Counted from the first letter of the stretch, positions 1-9,746 are shown. The stretch is DNA of 64,000 nucleotides from CAKZSB01 sp964573105 (GCA_964573105.1 CAZNIS010000030.1:4176-68175); one strand, 5' to 3'. Numbers and translations: made by a program. The notes: a model not told the origin generated them from the sequence alone.

Positions 1-88
1 NNNNNNNNNNNNNNNNNNNNNNNNNNNNNNNNNNNNNNNNNNNNNNNNNNNNNNNNNNNNNNNNNNNNNNNNNNNNNNNNNNNNNNNN
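1..88. other. assembly gap at window edge
   Basis: All positions are N. The acyl-CoA dehydrogenase gene on the minus strand runs into this gap, so its C-terminus is not visible. Confidence 0.99.
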
Positions 89-1101
89 TCGGTCATACCG
101 ATGCCGCCGTGTAGTTGCACGCATTCGTTGCTTATCCGATGAATAAGATCTGATGTGCTGGCTTTGGCCATACTGCACAACTCGCTGGCGTGGGCGTGGT
201 TGTTATCCAGCGCTGACAAGGCAGCGTGGACGAGCGATTGGTTGAGCTCCAGGTCCACAAACAGTTGTGACAATCTATGTTGCAGTGACTGGAATGATGC
301 GAGTATTTGATCGAACTGTTTGCGTTCTTTCAGGTACGCCATCGTTATGTCGAATGCGGCCCACGCGCTGCCGAGTGTCTCGGCGGCGATGCCGGCGCAG
401 GCGCGATCCAGTACCGGTTGCAAGGTGTTGGTGGCTGCACCCGGCCCACCAATCAATTGATCGTTGCCAACCACCACGTTATTCATGCTGATACGTGCCG
501 CACCGTGGCTATCGAGGGTGACGAGTTCCTGTATGCGTAAACCTTTGCTGTCTTTTGGCAACAGGGCTAATGACAGCCCGTCGTCCGAGCTACACAGCAC
601 GATAAGATGATCTGCGTGGTGGCCGTCTGGTACATAGGCTTTCTCGCCATTGAGCATGTAGGCGTCGCCATCGCGTGTGAGTGTTGACGTTTGCGCGGCA
701 GGATTGTGGTGTGCGGTTTCGTCGATAGCGAATGCGGTTGTCATCTCGCCTGCGGCGATGGCGGGCAACCAGTTTGTCTTTTGGCTGTCGGTGCCGGCGA
801 GTTCGATGATGGATGCGCCAATCACTGCGGTTTGCAGCAATGGTGTTGCCGCCAGATGTCTGCCCTGCGCTTCGAGCACCTGGCCGATGCCGGTCATGCC
901 AAAGGTTTCGCCGTCGGGGTCGTCGGCGATGATGGCACCGAAGAAGCCGTTCTCCGCGAGCTTTTGGCGCAGTGCCTGGTCATTGCCGTTTAATTCGTCG
1001 TCGCGCAGTTGGCGCAGGCGAGAGAGCGGTGCCTCCTGTGCCATGAATTCCAGTGCGGTATCGCGCAGGGCTTGCTGGTCTTCGCTTAGGACAAAGCTCA
1101 T
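89..1101 (-). CDS. acyl-CoA dehydrogenase, C-terminus in gap
   Basis: Flavin-dependent alpha,beta-dehydrogenation of an acyl-CoA is the family reaction, passing electrons to ETF. The visible 337 residues start MSFVLSEDQQALRDTALEF and include the family's N-terminal helical domain, the middle beta domain, and near the gap LHGGIGMTD, the usual C-terminal acyl-CoA dehydrogenase motif. The start ATG (1099-1101) shares an ATGA overlap with the stop of the upstream acyl-CoA dehydrogenase, so the two are translationally coupled. Paired, divergent acyl-CoA dehydrogenase genes often encode heteromeric enzymes for bulky substrates such as steroid or terpenoid side chains; that is inference here. The last residues are lost in the edge gap. 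Confidence 0.9.
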
Positions 1102-2330
1102 TGGCCCGCTCCGTCTGTTTTGTGATCGGGCAATTCCAGCACGCGCTTGGAAATGATATTGAGCTGCACCTCTGAAGTGCCGCCCTCGATCGAGTTGCCC
1201 TTGGCACGCAACATGGCGCGTGTGCTTTGCAAGGCATCTTGCGGGAAGGATTGATCGTCGTTCCAGCCGAAGGCGAGATTACCCAGTGATTCAACCGCCA
1301 GTTCAGTGCGATCCTGGTTGGATTTTGCGGCGGCGTACTTCAACACAGACGCAGTATGGCTGACTGCCATGCCGGCCTTGCTTTGTTCGGCAACGCGGGT
1401 GAGCGTTTGTTCGAACGCGGTCTGGTAGATCATTTGATTGACGATGCGATGGCGCAGGTCGGCATCAGCCAGTTTTCCGTGCTCGTCCAGGCCGGCGTGT
1501 TCGATCGCCAGTTCGTGTGGCGTTGGCAGGTTGGTTGATCCGAATCCGATGCCGGAAATTGAATTGCGTTCGTATTGCAAAAGCCGCTTGGCGATCGTCC
1601 AGCCGCTGTTCAACTCGCCGATCATTTGATCCTTTGGCACTTTCACATTGGTGAAGAAGGTCTCGCAAAAAGGTGATGAGCCCGAGATCAGTTTGATTGG
1701 CCGCGCCTCAACCCCTTCGCTCTGCATGTCGAAGACGATAAAACTGATGCCCTTGTGTTTGACGGTGGTATCGGTGCGTACCAGGCAAAATATCCAGTCA
1801 GCCTTGTCGGCGAATGAGGTCCAGACCTTCTGGCCATTGATCAGGAAGTGATCACCTTTGTCCTCGCAACGGGTGCGCAAGCCGGCCAGATCCGATCCGG
1901 CGCCGGGTTCCGAATAACCCTGACACCAGCGGGTTTTGCCAGCGGCGATGTCGGGCAGGTAGCGAAGCTTCTGTTCTTCTGAGCCAAACTCCATCAGTGC
2001 CGGGCCGAACATCCACAGGCCAAATGAAAACAGTGGTGGGCGCGCGTTGATAGCAGCCAACTCTTCCTTGAGAATTTTTACCCGCCCCTTATCCAGCCCG
2101 GCGCCACCGTAATTGACCGGCCAGTCGGGTGCAGTGAGCCCGGTACTGACGCAGTGCTTAAGCCAAAGCTCTGCCTCGGGTCTGGCAAAGGTTGCGTTGC
2201 GGCCACCCCAGACCACTTCATCATCCGGCATGGGGGTGCGCATGGCTGCCGGGCAGTGCTCGGCAAGCCAGCCGCGAATGCTGTCGCGAAAGAGATCGGG
2301 GTCTGTCGGGAATTCGATACGGCCGGTCAT
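1098..2330 (-). CDS. acyl-CoA dehydrogenase
   Basis: A 410-residue member of the acyl-CoA dehydrogenase family, full length for the group. Visible signatures are WCQGYSEPGAGSDLAGLRT in the flavin/substrate loop, VWTSFADKADWIFCLVRT in the middle beta domain, and GGTSEVQLNIISKRVL at the C-terminus. The ATG at 2328-2330 is chosen because translation from there begins with the typical N-terminal helix; the frame extends upstream only to a TTG. It is first in a two-gene minus-strand unit and overlaps the next gene by 4 bp. It lies divergent from the SCP2-like gene across about 90 bp that must hold both promoters. Confidence 0.92.
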   Translation of the reverse strand: MTGRIEFPTDPDLFRDSIRGWLAEHCPAAMRTPMPDDEVVWGGRNATFARPEAELWLKHCVSTGLTAPDWPVNYGGAGLDKGRVKILKEELAAINARPPLFSFGLWMFGPALMEFGSEEQKLRYLPDIAAGKTRWCQGYSEPGAGSDLAGLRTRCEDKGDHFLINGQKVWTSFADKADWIFCLVRTDTTVKHKGISFIVFDMQSEGVEARPIKLISGSSPFCETFFTNVKVPKDQMIGELNSGWTIAKRLLQYERNSISGIGFGSTNLPTPHELAIEHAGLDEHGKLADADLRHRIVNQMIYQTAFEQTLTRVAEQSKAGMAVSHTASVLKYAAAKSNQDRTELAVESLGNLAFGWNDDQSFPQDALQSTRAMLRAKGNSIEGGTSEVQLNIISKRVLELPDHKTDGAGQ

Positions 2331-2420
2331 GGAGGGTGCCGAGTTGGTCTGCTGACGATGGCTGTATGATAATCGACAACGCGCTGTCGATGATACGAGC
2401 GCGACCAACCGGAGGCTGCG

Positions 2421-2786
2421 ATGTTTGATGATCTAACTGCCACGCAGGAAAAGCACCCGGCGCTGCTGCGAATGGGGCGTCACCTGAGCACCGTCTGCAT
2501 GCTTAGTGCCGGTGATGATGACTGGCTGGTGACGATTCATCGCGGACGCGTGGAAACGGTGCGCCGCGGCCCCCACGTGATGCCAAGCTATGTTTTTCGC
2601 ATGGTGGCACCGGCCCGTGACTGGCAGGATTTTCTACAGCCGGTGCCAGCACCCGGCAGTCACGATCTGATGGCACTGTTGCGCCGCGGTGTATTGACGT
2701 TTGAAGGCAACCTGCATCCGCTGATGTCGCACCTGTTGTACTTCAAACTGTTGCTTGCCACTCTGCGCCGTGGAGCCGCCGCATGA
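2421..2786 (+). CDS. SCP2-like sterol/lipid-binding small protein
   Basis: A 121-residue soluble protein without signal peptide or membrane segment. The pattern of a short hydrophobic strand (WLVTIHRGRVETV), a central segment (SYVFRMVAPARDWQDFL) and a final helix with 'GVLTFEGNLHPLMSHLLYF' resembles the SCP-2 sterol-transfer fold, in which a hydrophobic tunnel binds lipids or acyl-CoA. A good GGAGG site precedes the ATG. It overlaps the next gene by an ATGA. The family assignment is from fold-level resemblance, and the ligand is unknown; the neighbouring CoA-thioester enzymes fit a hydrophobic acyl substrate. Confidence 0.6.
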   Translation: MFDDLTATQEKHPALLRMGRHLSTVCMLSAGDDDWLVTIHRGRVETVRRGPHVMPSYVFRMVAPARDWQDFLQPVPAPGSHDLMALLRRGVLTFEGNLHPLMSHLLYFKLLLATLRRGAAA

Positions 2787-3637
2787 GCGTTGAGATCGAA
2801 AACATCTGCGGGCGCTATGGTCAATTTGAAATCGAGGGCGTGACGCATCGTCTCTACTGGGAAGAGGCGGGCTCGGGTATTCCGTTAATCTGTCTTCACA
2901 CAGCCGGATCAGACGGGCGGCAGTATCGTGCGGTGTTGAATGATCCGGCTGTCACTTCGCAATATCGTGTGTTGGTATTCGATATGCCGTGGCACGGAAA
3001 ATCGTCGCCGCCGGCCGGTGCCGAACACGGCACCTATCAACTTACCGCGGCCATCTATCAAGCAATGGTGCTGGCCTTTATGGACGGGCTGGAAATCGAA
3101 CAACCAGTGGTGATGGGCTGTTCGATTGGCGGACGCATTGTGTTGCATCTGGCGCGCAACTATCCTGAAAGATTTCGTGCGCTGATCGGTCTACAGAGCT
3201 CTCCCGACGTGCCGCCCTACTACGACACCGAGTGGCTGCACAGAAGCGACGTTCATGGCGGTGAGATCTGCGGCGCCATCGCCTATGGTTTAATGGCGCC
3301 TCTAAGTCCGCAGGCGCATCGGGATGAAACGGTCTGGCACTACATGCAGGGTGGCCCAGGTATATTTAAAGGCGATATGCACTTTTATAAAGTTGACGGC
3401 GGCCTGACCGATGATGATCTGGATCACATTAACGTCACTGACTGTCCGCTGTATTTTCTCAGTGGCGAGTACGACTATTCGGGCACACCCGCCGATACGC
3501 GCGTGCTCGCCGATCGCCTGGGGGTTGATGTGATCGTGATGGAACAAATGGGCCATTTTCCAATGAGCGAAAATCCAGAGCGGTTTCTGGATTATCTGCG
3601 CCCGGTACTCGAAGAAATCGCGAGTGGCAGCTCATGA
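2783..3637 (+). CDS. alpha/beta hydrolase
   Basis: A 284-residue cytoplasmic alpha/beta-hydrolase. The oxyanion-hole region is LICLHTAGSD (residues ~35-44), the nucleophile elbow is G-C-S-I-G around Ser114, the acid is likely the Asp in GEYDYSG, and the catalytic His lies in MEQMGHFPMSENP near the C-terminus. The substrate cannot be told; C-C bond hydrolases and esterases of aromatic or terpenoid pathways share this layout. It starts inside the stop of the SCP2-like gene (ATGA) and is followed after about 50 bp by the acyl-CoA synthetase, so all three are probably co-transcribed. Confidence 0.88.
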   Translation: MSVEIENICGRYGQFEIEGVTHRLYWEEAGSGIPLICLHTAGSDGRQYRAVLNDPAVTSQYRVLVFDMPWHGKSSPPAGAEHGTYQLTAAIYQAMVLAFMDGLEIEQPVVMGCSIGGRIVLHLARNYPERFRALIGLQSSPDVPPYYDTEWLHRSDVHGGEICGAIAYGLMAPLSPQAHRDETVWHYMQGGPGIFKGDMHFYKVDGGLTDDDLDHINVTDCPLYFLSGEYDYSGTPADTRVLADRLGVDVIVMEQMGHFPMSENPERFLDYLRPVLEEIASGSS

Positions 3638-3688
3638 ACAGTAACCGGGGCCAGTCAATGATGCCTCTGTTCGCGAATCAGCCCGTCC

Positions 3689-5794
3689 ATGAGTGATGTG
3701 CTAAAAGCGCTGACGGCGCCGGCAAATATCGCTCTGATAGGCGCGTCAGATAACCCGAAAAAACTCACCGCGCGACCGTTGGCGTTCCTGCAGCAACACG
3801 GCTTTACCGGGCGCATCTATCCGGTCAATCCGGTTCGCGATTCGGTGATGGGGTTGAAGGCCTATTCGAGTGTTGAAGCAATTCCCGAGTCGATCGACCA
3901 CGCTTGCATACTGACCGCATCGCCACACGTGGCCGCAGCGCTTCAGGACTGCGCGCGCGCGGGTGTAAAAGTAGTATCGGTGCTGGCAGACGGTTATGCG
4001 GAGGCGGGTCCAGCCGGCGTGCAGCGCCAGCGCGAGCTGGTGGAAATCGCCAGCGCCGCCAACATACTCTTGATCGGGCCCAATTCGATGGGTGTGGTCG
4101 ATACCCGCTGTGGTTTCTGCGCCACTACCAATGCCGCATTCAAAACCGAAACACTGCGCACCGGCAGACTTGCGGTCATATCGCAAAGCGGAAGCCTGAT
4201 TGGCACAGTGTTATCGCGCGGACAGGCCCGCGGCGTCGATTTTTCAACCTTCATATCCGTCGGCAATGAGGCTTGCACCAGTGTCGGTGAACTGGGTTTG
4301 ATGTTGCTGCAGGACGATGACATCGACGGCTTTGTTTTGTTTATGGAAACCATACGCAACGCTCGTGCACTCGGTGAATTTGCGCGCAAAGCGTGGTCAG
4401 TGGGCAAGCCGGTTGTCTGCTACATGCTCGGCCAATCCGATGAAGGGCAGCAGCTTGCTATATCGCACACCGGCGCGCTGACCGGCAGCCGTGTGGCGGT
4501 GAATGCCTTTTTGAAATCGACAGGCATTGCGCGTGTGAATCAGCTCGACGCACTGTTTGAAGCTCCGGCGGCGCTGATGGCAAAAAAGCGACTGCAAAAG
4601 CGGCCAAGTGTGGTTACCGTTGTTTCCACGACCGGCGGCGGTGGTGCCATGGCGATCGATCAGCTCAGTGTGCGCGGGATTGAAATCGCCGCCAGCCCAA
4701 AAGCGGTGCAAGACATTCTCAAAGCCCACGGCATACACTGCGGCGACGGCAAGCTGGTCGATGTCACTCTGGCGGGGGCCCGCTACGATGTGATGAAAGC
4801 GGTCATCACAGAACTGATCAACGATCCGGTAACAGGTGCTGTGCTAGTTGTAATCGGCTCATCAGCACAATTTAATCCAGAGCTCGCGGTCACCCCGATC
4901 ATCGATGCGCTGCGCAGCAGTGGCGCGAATGCGGCCCCGGTGTTTGGCTTTCCACTGCCGCATGCAGAACAATCGATTCGTTTGCTGGAAGCTGGCGGCG
5001 TACCTGCATTTCGCACCGTAGAATCCTGTGCCGACAGCCTGTCGCTGTTGTTTGGCACTAGCGCCCCTGCGCCCGCCTTGGTATCCGAACCACCGGCCGC
5101 CGTGCGAGAGTTGATCGCGCGGGCTGACCCGGGGCAGTCAAATGAATACGACTCGGCTGCAGTGTTTGCAGCCCTTGGCATCGCCGCACCATCTCAAAAG
5201 TTCTTGCCAGCGGATAGCCAGATTGCCGAGGTGTCCGGGTTAGAATTCCCACTTGTCGCAAAGATCGTCTCCCGCGACATCGCCCATAAGCGCGATGTCG
5301 GCGCCGTGCGAACCGGTATCGAAGATGCCACATCGCTCAAGGGTGCTATTGCCACGATGTGTGCATCGGTTACAAACCAAATGCCGCAGGCGCGAATCGA
5401 CGGAATTTTGTTGCAGCGGCAGTGTACAGGGCTTGGCGAGGCACTGGTCGGGTTGACTCGCGATCCGCTGGTCGGCCCGATGATCACCGTGGCGGCGGGC
5501 GGTGAATTGGCGGAAGTCTATCGCGATGCCGCCCTGCGGCCGGCACCAGTGAGTGTCGAAGAGGCGGCACTTATGATTGCGCAAGTCAAAGCATTTGCCT
5601 TGCTACGCGGTTACCGGGGTGCACCGAAAGGCGATTTGCCGGCACTGGCGCAAGTTGTCGCTGCGGTATCGCAACTGGCGCTGGTGCGCGAGATTGAAGA
5701 GGCTGAAATTAATCCGCTGCTGGTGCGCGAACAGGGCGAGGGTGTGGTTATGCTGGATGCGCTGATTCGAAAACGTGAGATTGGCGATGTCTGA
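3689..5794 (+). CDS. ADP-forming acyl-CoA synthetase (acetate-CoA ligase type)
   Basis: A 701-residue fused ADP-forming acid:CoA ligase, which makes an acyl-CoA with ATP giving ADP and Pi through a phosphohistidine. Domains in order: CoA-binding Rossmann domain (IALIGASDNPKKLTARPL, residues ~13-30), two succinyl-CoA-ligase-like flavodoxin domains containing the active-site His motif AISHTGALTGS near residue 255, and a C-terminal ATP-grasp domain (~480-701; FPLVAKIVSRDIAHKRDVGA, then EINPLLV). Family members activate acetate, pimelate, or aromatic and phenylpropanoid acids; the substrate here is open. It probably primes the acid oxidised by the dehydrogenases encoded beside it. Confidence 0.9.
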   Translation: MSDVLKALTAPANIALIGASDNPKKLTARPLAFLQQHGFTGRIYPVNPVRDSVMGLKAYSSVEAIPESIDHACILTASPHVAAALQDCARAGVKVVSVLADGYAEAGPAGVQRQRELVEIASAANILLIGPNSMGVVDTRCGFCATTNAAFKTETLRTGRLAVISQSGSLIGTVLSRGQARGVDFSTFISVGNEACTSVGELGLMLLQDDDIDGFVLFMETIRNARALGEFARKAWSVGKPVVCYMLGQSDEGQQLAISHTGALTGSRVAVNAFLKSTGIARVNQLDALFEAPAALMAKKRLQKRPSVVTVVSTTGGGGAMAIDQLSVRGIEIAASPKAVQDILKAHGIHCGDGKLVDVTLAGARYDVMKAVITELINDPVTGAVLVVIGSSAQFNPELAVTPIIDALRSSGANAAPVFGFPLPHAEQSIRLLEAGGVPAFRTVESCADSLSLLFGTSAPAPALVSEPPAAVRELIARADPGQSNEYDSAAVFAALGIAAPSQKFLPADSQIAEVSGLEFPLVAKIVSRDIAHKRDVGAVRTGIEDATSLKGAIATMCASVTNQMPQARIDGILLQRQCTGLGEALVGLTRDPLVGPMITVAAGGELAEVYRDAALRPAPVSVEEAALMIAQVKAFALLRGYRGAPKGDLPALAQVVAAVSQLALVREIEEAEINPLLVREQGEGVVMLDALIRKREIGDV

Positions 5795-5922
5795 ACGGGC
5801 GGTGAAGACTCTCACCACGACACCTGCACGGTTGTTCCGTTTTCCTTCGATGGATGGTCACCGTCGCTACGCAGCCTGGCAGGTATTGCCTGCAATGGGT
5901 ATAACGAGCGTTGGGATAAGTT

Positions 5923-6546
5923 TTATCCCCAGTGATGTCCTTCCCAGCTAATAGCCTTGCCTGCCAGCCACTGCGCGCCGGTCGCGTACAATAACTCCAC
6001 TTTGTCACCTTTTAAACCAGGCATGTCACCCTTGACGGGATAACCCACCTTGCTTTGCAGATAAGCAAGATGTCGATAGCCGACCGGGAACTGCTCCAGC
6101 AAGTCGGCCTCCAGTGGGACCGAGGCGCCGGGCTCAAGCGGGTCCATTCGATCCTTTTCGTAGATCGGCTGGCGCAGGCACATGCCCCATTGGCCATCTC
6201 GCCGTTCCAGAAAATCGTAAAAACGGCCGGTACAGACGACATCGCACAGCACGCCGTGCACCTCGCCGCGCTGGGAGATTGTCATCTTGGTTTGCGTGAT
6301 TGCCCGGTCGCCGGAAATTTCCGCGGTGTGGCCGCCGAGAAAATGCAGAATTGATACGCCTCGAGCCCAGCCCTGCTTGTTCATTTCGATGAATTCGTCG
6401 GCGCTGCCCTGCGTCCAGGTCGCCATCATTCGACCGTCGTCGTGCCAGACCGTGCGAAATTTCTCCCAGAAGCCGGCGTCGCGCCAGATTGCCCAGTTGT
6501 CGATCAGTTGTCTGAGCTCGATGCGATCGATGGTTTCTTGATTCAT
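5923..6546 (-). CDS. SnoaL-like (NTF2 fold) domain protein
   Basis: A 207-residue protein with an N-terminal SnoaL-like cone fold: IELRQLIDNWAIWRDAGFWE, then WHDDGRMMATWTQG, a VCTGRFYDFLERRDGQWGM strand pair, and a C-terminal extension rich in Trp/Gly. Relatives include small cyclases, dehydratases and ring-hydroxylating dioxygenase beta subunits. The ATG at 6544-6546 is preferred over one eight codons upstream because GGGGCTGGCA precedes it. It is transcribed divergently from the GntR regulator gene across a region with repeated operator-like sequences, so it is a likely direct target. Confidence 0.75.
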   Translation of the reverse strand: MNQETIDRIELRQLIDNWAIWRDAGFWEKFRTVWHDDGRMMATWTQGSADEFIEMNKQGWARGVSILHFLGGHTAEISGDRAITQTKMTISQRGEVHGVLCDVVCTGRFYDFLERRDGQWGMCLRQPIYEKDRMDPLEPGASVPLEADLLEQFPVGYRHLAYLQSKVGYPVKGDMPGLKGDKVELLYATGAQWLAGKAISWEGHHWG

Positions 6547-6561
6547 TGCCAGCCCCGGAGA

Positions 6562-6648
6562 TTCAAGCATCGATTATTGGATTCATAAATGGGTTTGTAA
6601 AGGCTTTTTGGTGCCAATATGGAGATTATTGAATTCATTATGCTTGAA
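6562..6648. promoter_or_regulatory. divergent promoter with repeated operator
   Basis: Two near-identical 15-mers in direct orientation, GATTATTGGATTCAT (6572-6586) and GATTATTGAATTCAT (6624-6638), lie 52 bp apart, about five helical turns. They are bracketed by an inverted 9-mer, TTCAAGCAT (6562-6570) and ATGCTTGAA (6640-6648). The site sits between the SnoaL-like gene and the GntR gene, so the natural reading is an autoregulatory operator for that GntR protein. Confidence 0.65.
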
Positions 6649-6692
6649 ACTCTGAGTTTGCCGTAATACGCTATGCGATCACTGGAGGGGCG

Positions 6693-7433
6693 ATGGCTGG
6701 CACAGAAGAAAAAGCACTGTCGGATCTGAGGAGAATGATTCTCGACGGTACGCTCAGGGCTGGAGAGAAAATTTCCGAAGTTAGCGCTGCCGAGTTACTG
6801 GGCATTTCGCGCACACCGGTCAAGCTTGCGCTGGCGCGACTTGAAATGATCGGTCTGCTAAAGAAACGCGATGGCCGCGGGTATCAGGTTCGCGAGGTAC
6901 GTGAATCGGAAGTCGAGAATCTATTGCGGGTGCGCGGTTCGCTGGAGGGGTTGGCGGCCTGGCATCTGGCGACCGATGGACTGAGCGAGAGTGCTCGTGG
7001 GCTGCTTTTACAGTCGCTGCAATACAGCGAACAATTGACAGGCCGCGAACTTATCACCGCAGAAGAGGCCGCGCTGTATCAGGAGGCCAACACACTGTTT
7101 CACACCACCATTATGGATAGCTGTAGCAACGAGTTCCTGCAGGTGTCTTATGAGAGCATTCGCCACTACCCGATGGCGGCGCTCGGTGCGCTCAGTTTTG
7201 ACCTGGATCAGCCCAAACGCGAGGCCATGCGGATTGCCATTGGTCACGCGCAACACGCCATTGTATTTCACGCGATCGAAGCGCGCGACGCCGCTCGTGC
7301 TGAATCCGTTATGCGTGAACACTCGCATGCCACGCTGAACTACGCCCGCCTTTTTGACAGCAGCGATGCGTCGCAGGCAACGTCGCTCGCGATGGCTGGC
7401 TCCACTTTCGTCAATGGCGCGTTAATACAATGA
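6693..7433 (+). CDS. GntR-family transcriptional regulator (FadR subfamily)
   Basis: A 246-residue regulator. Residues ~5-70 form the winged helix (IFDGTL-like entry, ISEVSAAELLGISRTPVKLA recognition segment, then DGRGYQV wing). Residues ~75-225 are an all-helical FCD ligand domain with RVRGSLEGLAAW, and metal-binding-type His residues at FHTTIMD, GHAQH and REHSH. FCD regulators respond to carboxylic acids or acyl-CoAs. A GGAGGGG site precedes the ATG. It overlaps the molybdenum hydroxylase gene by an ATGA, so regulator and enzyme are made together; the operator repeats upstream suggest autoregulation. Confidence 0.92.
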   Translation: MAGTEEKALSDLRRMILDGTLRAGEKISEVSAAELLGISRTPVKLALARLEMIGLLKKRDGRGYQVREVRESEVENLLRVRGSLEGLAAWHLATDGLSESARGLLLQSLQYSEQLTGRELITAEEAALYQEANTLFHTTIMDSCSNEFLQVSYESIRHYPMAALGALSFDLDQPKREAMRIAIGHAQHAIVFHAIEARDAARAESVMREHSHATLNYARLFDSSDASQATSLAMAGSTFVNGALIQ

Positions 7434-9730
7434 AGTTCGGCATCGGGCAATCGGTTTCCAGAGTAGAGGACGAGCGTTTTCTCACTGGTCGCGCACGCTA
7501 CGTCGATGATCTGCCCGATCCTGACACGCTGGCTGTTGTCATCGTTCGCTCGACACAGGCGCACGCGCTGATCAACAGCATCGATACAGAAAGTGCGCTG
7601 GCAGCGCCCGGCGTCAAGCATGTACTGACGGGCGCCGACTACCACGCAGACGGGATTGGCGGTATCGCCTGCACAACCCTGTTTCCGAATCTGCACAGCA
7701 ATCTCAATACATTCGATGCCCCGGCGATTGCGATTGATCGGGTGTTGTATCTGGGCATGGCCGTGGCGCTGGTTGTTGCCGAGAACGTCGCTGCGGCACT
7801 TGATGCCGCCGAACTCGTTGAAATTGACTACGAATCTCTGGCGCCTGTGATGACTCCCGCTCAGGCGCTGGATGCAGAGCCGCTGTGGCCAGACCTGGCG
7901 GGTAATATCGCTTTTGACATCAAACTGGGAGACCGGGAACAGACCGTCAGCGCTATTCAGGGAGCTGCACATGTTTCTCGACTGGAGCTCTACAACAATC
8001 GCCTGTCGGCAAACTCACTGGAGACACGTGGCGCCCGTGCCGAATACGATTCACGCGAAGACCGGGTCACGTTGTACACCTCGACACAGGTGCCTCACAC
8101 CGTAAGAGCCGCCGTCGCCGGGGCTGTCGGACTGGCTCAAAGTCAGTTGCGTGTTATTGCGCATGATGTTGGTGGCGGGTTTGGAATGAAGGGAGGCCTT
8201 TACCCGGAAGATATTCTGCTGAGCTGGGCGGTGCGCCGATTGCGGTGCAAGCTAGCGTGGCAGGCTACTCGCAGTGAGTCGCTATTGTCCGATTATCACG
8301 GTCGCGATCAATGGGTGAGCGCCGAGCTCGCGTTTGATAGTGAAGCAAGGATTTGCGCGTTGTCCGTTCAATGCGACTACAACGCCGGGGCCTACCTGTC
8401 TCCGGGTGGCGGTGTGTCGCCCATGTTCGCGTCCACGTTGGCCACCGGTTGCTATCGTGTGCCGGTTGCCAGTGTGCAGTCGCGTGCGGTCTACACCAAT
8501 ACGTCACCTACGCAACCCTATCGTGGTGCCGGGCGGCCAGAGGCGGCCTATCTTATTGAGCGGCTGATCGACAAGGCGGCTGGCGAGCTAAATATTGACC
8601 GGGTAGAGTTGCGGCGGCGCAACATGCTTAAGTCCACAGAGATGCCCTATAAAACGCCACTGCTGTATACGATTGACAGCGGCGACTATGCGGCGATAGT
8701 CGATCGAGCAATAGCGGCCGCTGACTGGGCTGGCTTTGAACAGCGCAAAGCCAGTTCCCACATGCACAACAAGCTGCGCGGCATTGGCATCGCGCTGCAT
8801 ATGGAAAATGCCGGCATCGCCAACGACAGTGTAGAACTGCGGCTCGAAGCAGATGGTGCCGTCACGATTCTGGCCGGGACTTTTAGCCATGGCCAGGGAC
8901 ATGAAACCGTTTATGCACAAATGGTATCAGAGTGGCTGGGTGTGCCGTTCGACAGCATCCGACTGGTTCAGGGCGACACCGACGCGGTGAGTTTCGGTCG
9001 TGGCACCATTGCATCGCGATCGATGGTCAATGGCGGCTCCTCGCTGCGCATCGCGGCCGAGCAGGTGATTGAAAAGGCAAAAGCCATTGCCGGTCACTTG
9101 ATGGAAACGGCACCGCAGGATATCGAATTTGGCAATGGCGAACTGCGCGTAGCAGGTACGGACAAAAGTCTTCCGCTAAAGCAAATAGCAGCCATGTCGT
9201 ATAAACCGATGCTGCCGCCGGAGCTTGGCATCGGTCTGGCAGGCAAGGGCGAGTTCTTGCTGCAGGGATTCACATTTCCCAATGGCTGCCAGATTGTGGA
9301 GGTTGAAATCGATCCCGATACAGGCGTCACCGACATACTCTCGATCACATCAGTCGACGATGTCGGCAACGTCATCAATCCGATGCTGCTGGATGGGCAA
9401 TTGGTCGGCGGTATCGTTCAGGGCCTGGGGCAGGCGGTACTTGAGAACGTCGTTTACGATGACTTCGGCCAGTTGCTGAGCGGTAGCTTTATGGACTATG
9501 CGATGCCGCGAGCAGCGGATATTCCATCTATTAAAATCGAAATGAACAACACCGCTACTGGTACGAATCCACTTGGTGTTAAAGGCGCTGGTGAGGCCGG
9601 AACAGTGGGCGCTACACCCGCCATTATATCAGCAATTCTCAATGCACTCGCACCATTGGGTGTTACCGACATTGCGATACCGGCTACGCCGCATACGGTC
9701 TGGTCAGCGATTCAAACAGCAAATTCTTAA
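7430..9730 (+). CDS. xanthine dehydrogenase family molybdopterin-binding subunit
   Basis: A 766-residue large subunit of a molybdenum hydroxylase, which binds the Mo-cytosine-dinucleotide cofactor and hydroxylates a substrate carbon with water. It begins with the usual IGQSVSRVEDERFLTGRARY and contains GGGFGMKGG, PYRGAGRPEA in the active-site loop, SHGQGHETVYAQM, and GVKGAGEAGTVGATPA with the catalytic Glu. The AYXCSFR loop of true form-I CO dehydrogenase is absent, so it should not be called CO dehydrogenase. The small [2Fe-2S] and FAD subunits that normally accompany it are not visible nearby. It overlaps the GntR gene and is followed after 16 bp by a dehydrogenase gene. Confidence 0.93.
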   Translation: MKFGIGQSVSRVEDERFLTGRARYVDDLPDPDTLAVVIVRSTQAHALINSIDTESALAAPGVKHVLTGADYHADGIGGIACTTLFPNLHSNLNTFDAPAIAIDRVLYLGMAVALVVAENVAAALDAAELVEIDYESLAPVMTPAQALDAEPLWPDLAGNIAFDIKLGDREQTVSAIQGAAHVSRLELYNNRLSANSLETRGARAEYDSREDRVTLYTSTQVPHTVRAAVAGAVGLAQSQLRVIAHDVGGGFGMKGGLYPEDILLSWAVRRLRCKLAWQATRSESLLSDYHGRDQWVSAELAFDSEARICALSVQCDYNAGAYLSPGGGVSPMFASTLATGCYRVPVASVQSRAVYTNTSPTQPYRGAGRPEAAYLIERLIDKAAGELNIDRVELRRRNMLKSTEMPYKTPLLYTIDSGDYAAIVDRAIAAADWAGFEQRKASSHMHNKLRGIGIALHMENAGIANDSVELRLEADGAVTILAGTFSHGQGHETVYAQMVSEWLGVPFDSIRLVQGDTDAVSFGRGTIASRSMVNGGSSLRIAAEQVIEKAKAIAGHLMETAPQDIEFGNGELRVAGTDKSLPLKQIAAMSYKPMLPPELGIGLAGKGEFLLQGFTFPNGCQIVEVEIDPDTGVTDILSITSVDDVGNVINPMLLDGQLVGGIVQGLGQAVLENVVYDDFGQLLSGSFMDYAMPRAADIPSIKIEMNNTATGTNPLGVKGAGEAGTVGATPAIISAILNALAPLGVTDIAIPATPHTVWSAIQTANS

Positions 9731-9746
9731 AAGAGACAACTGAAAC

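Noticed and set aside
3658..3695. Twelve-codon frame just before the acyl-CoA synthetase
   Set aside because: It overlaps the start codon like a leader peptide but has no notable codons or ribosome site.
7430..9730. Naming the gene as CO dehydrogenase large subunit (coxL)
   Set aside because: The active-site loop reads PYRGAGR, not the form-I CO dehydrogenase motif, and no coxS or coxM accompany it.
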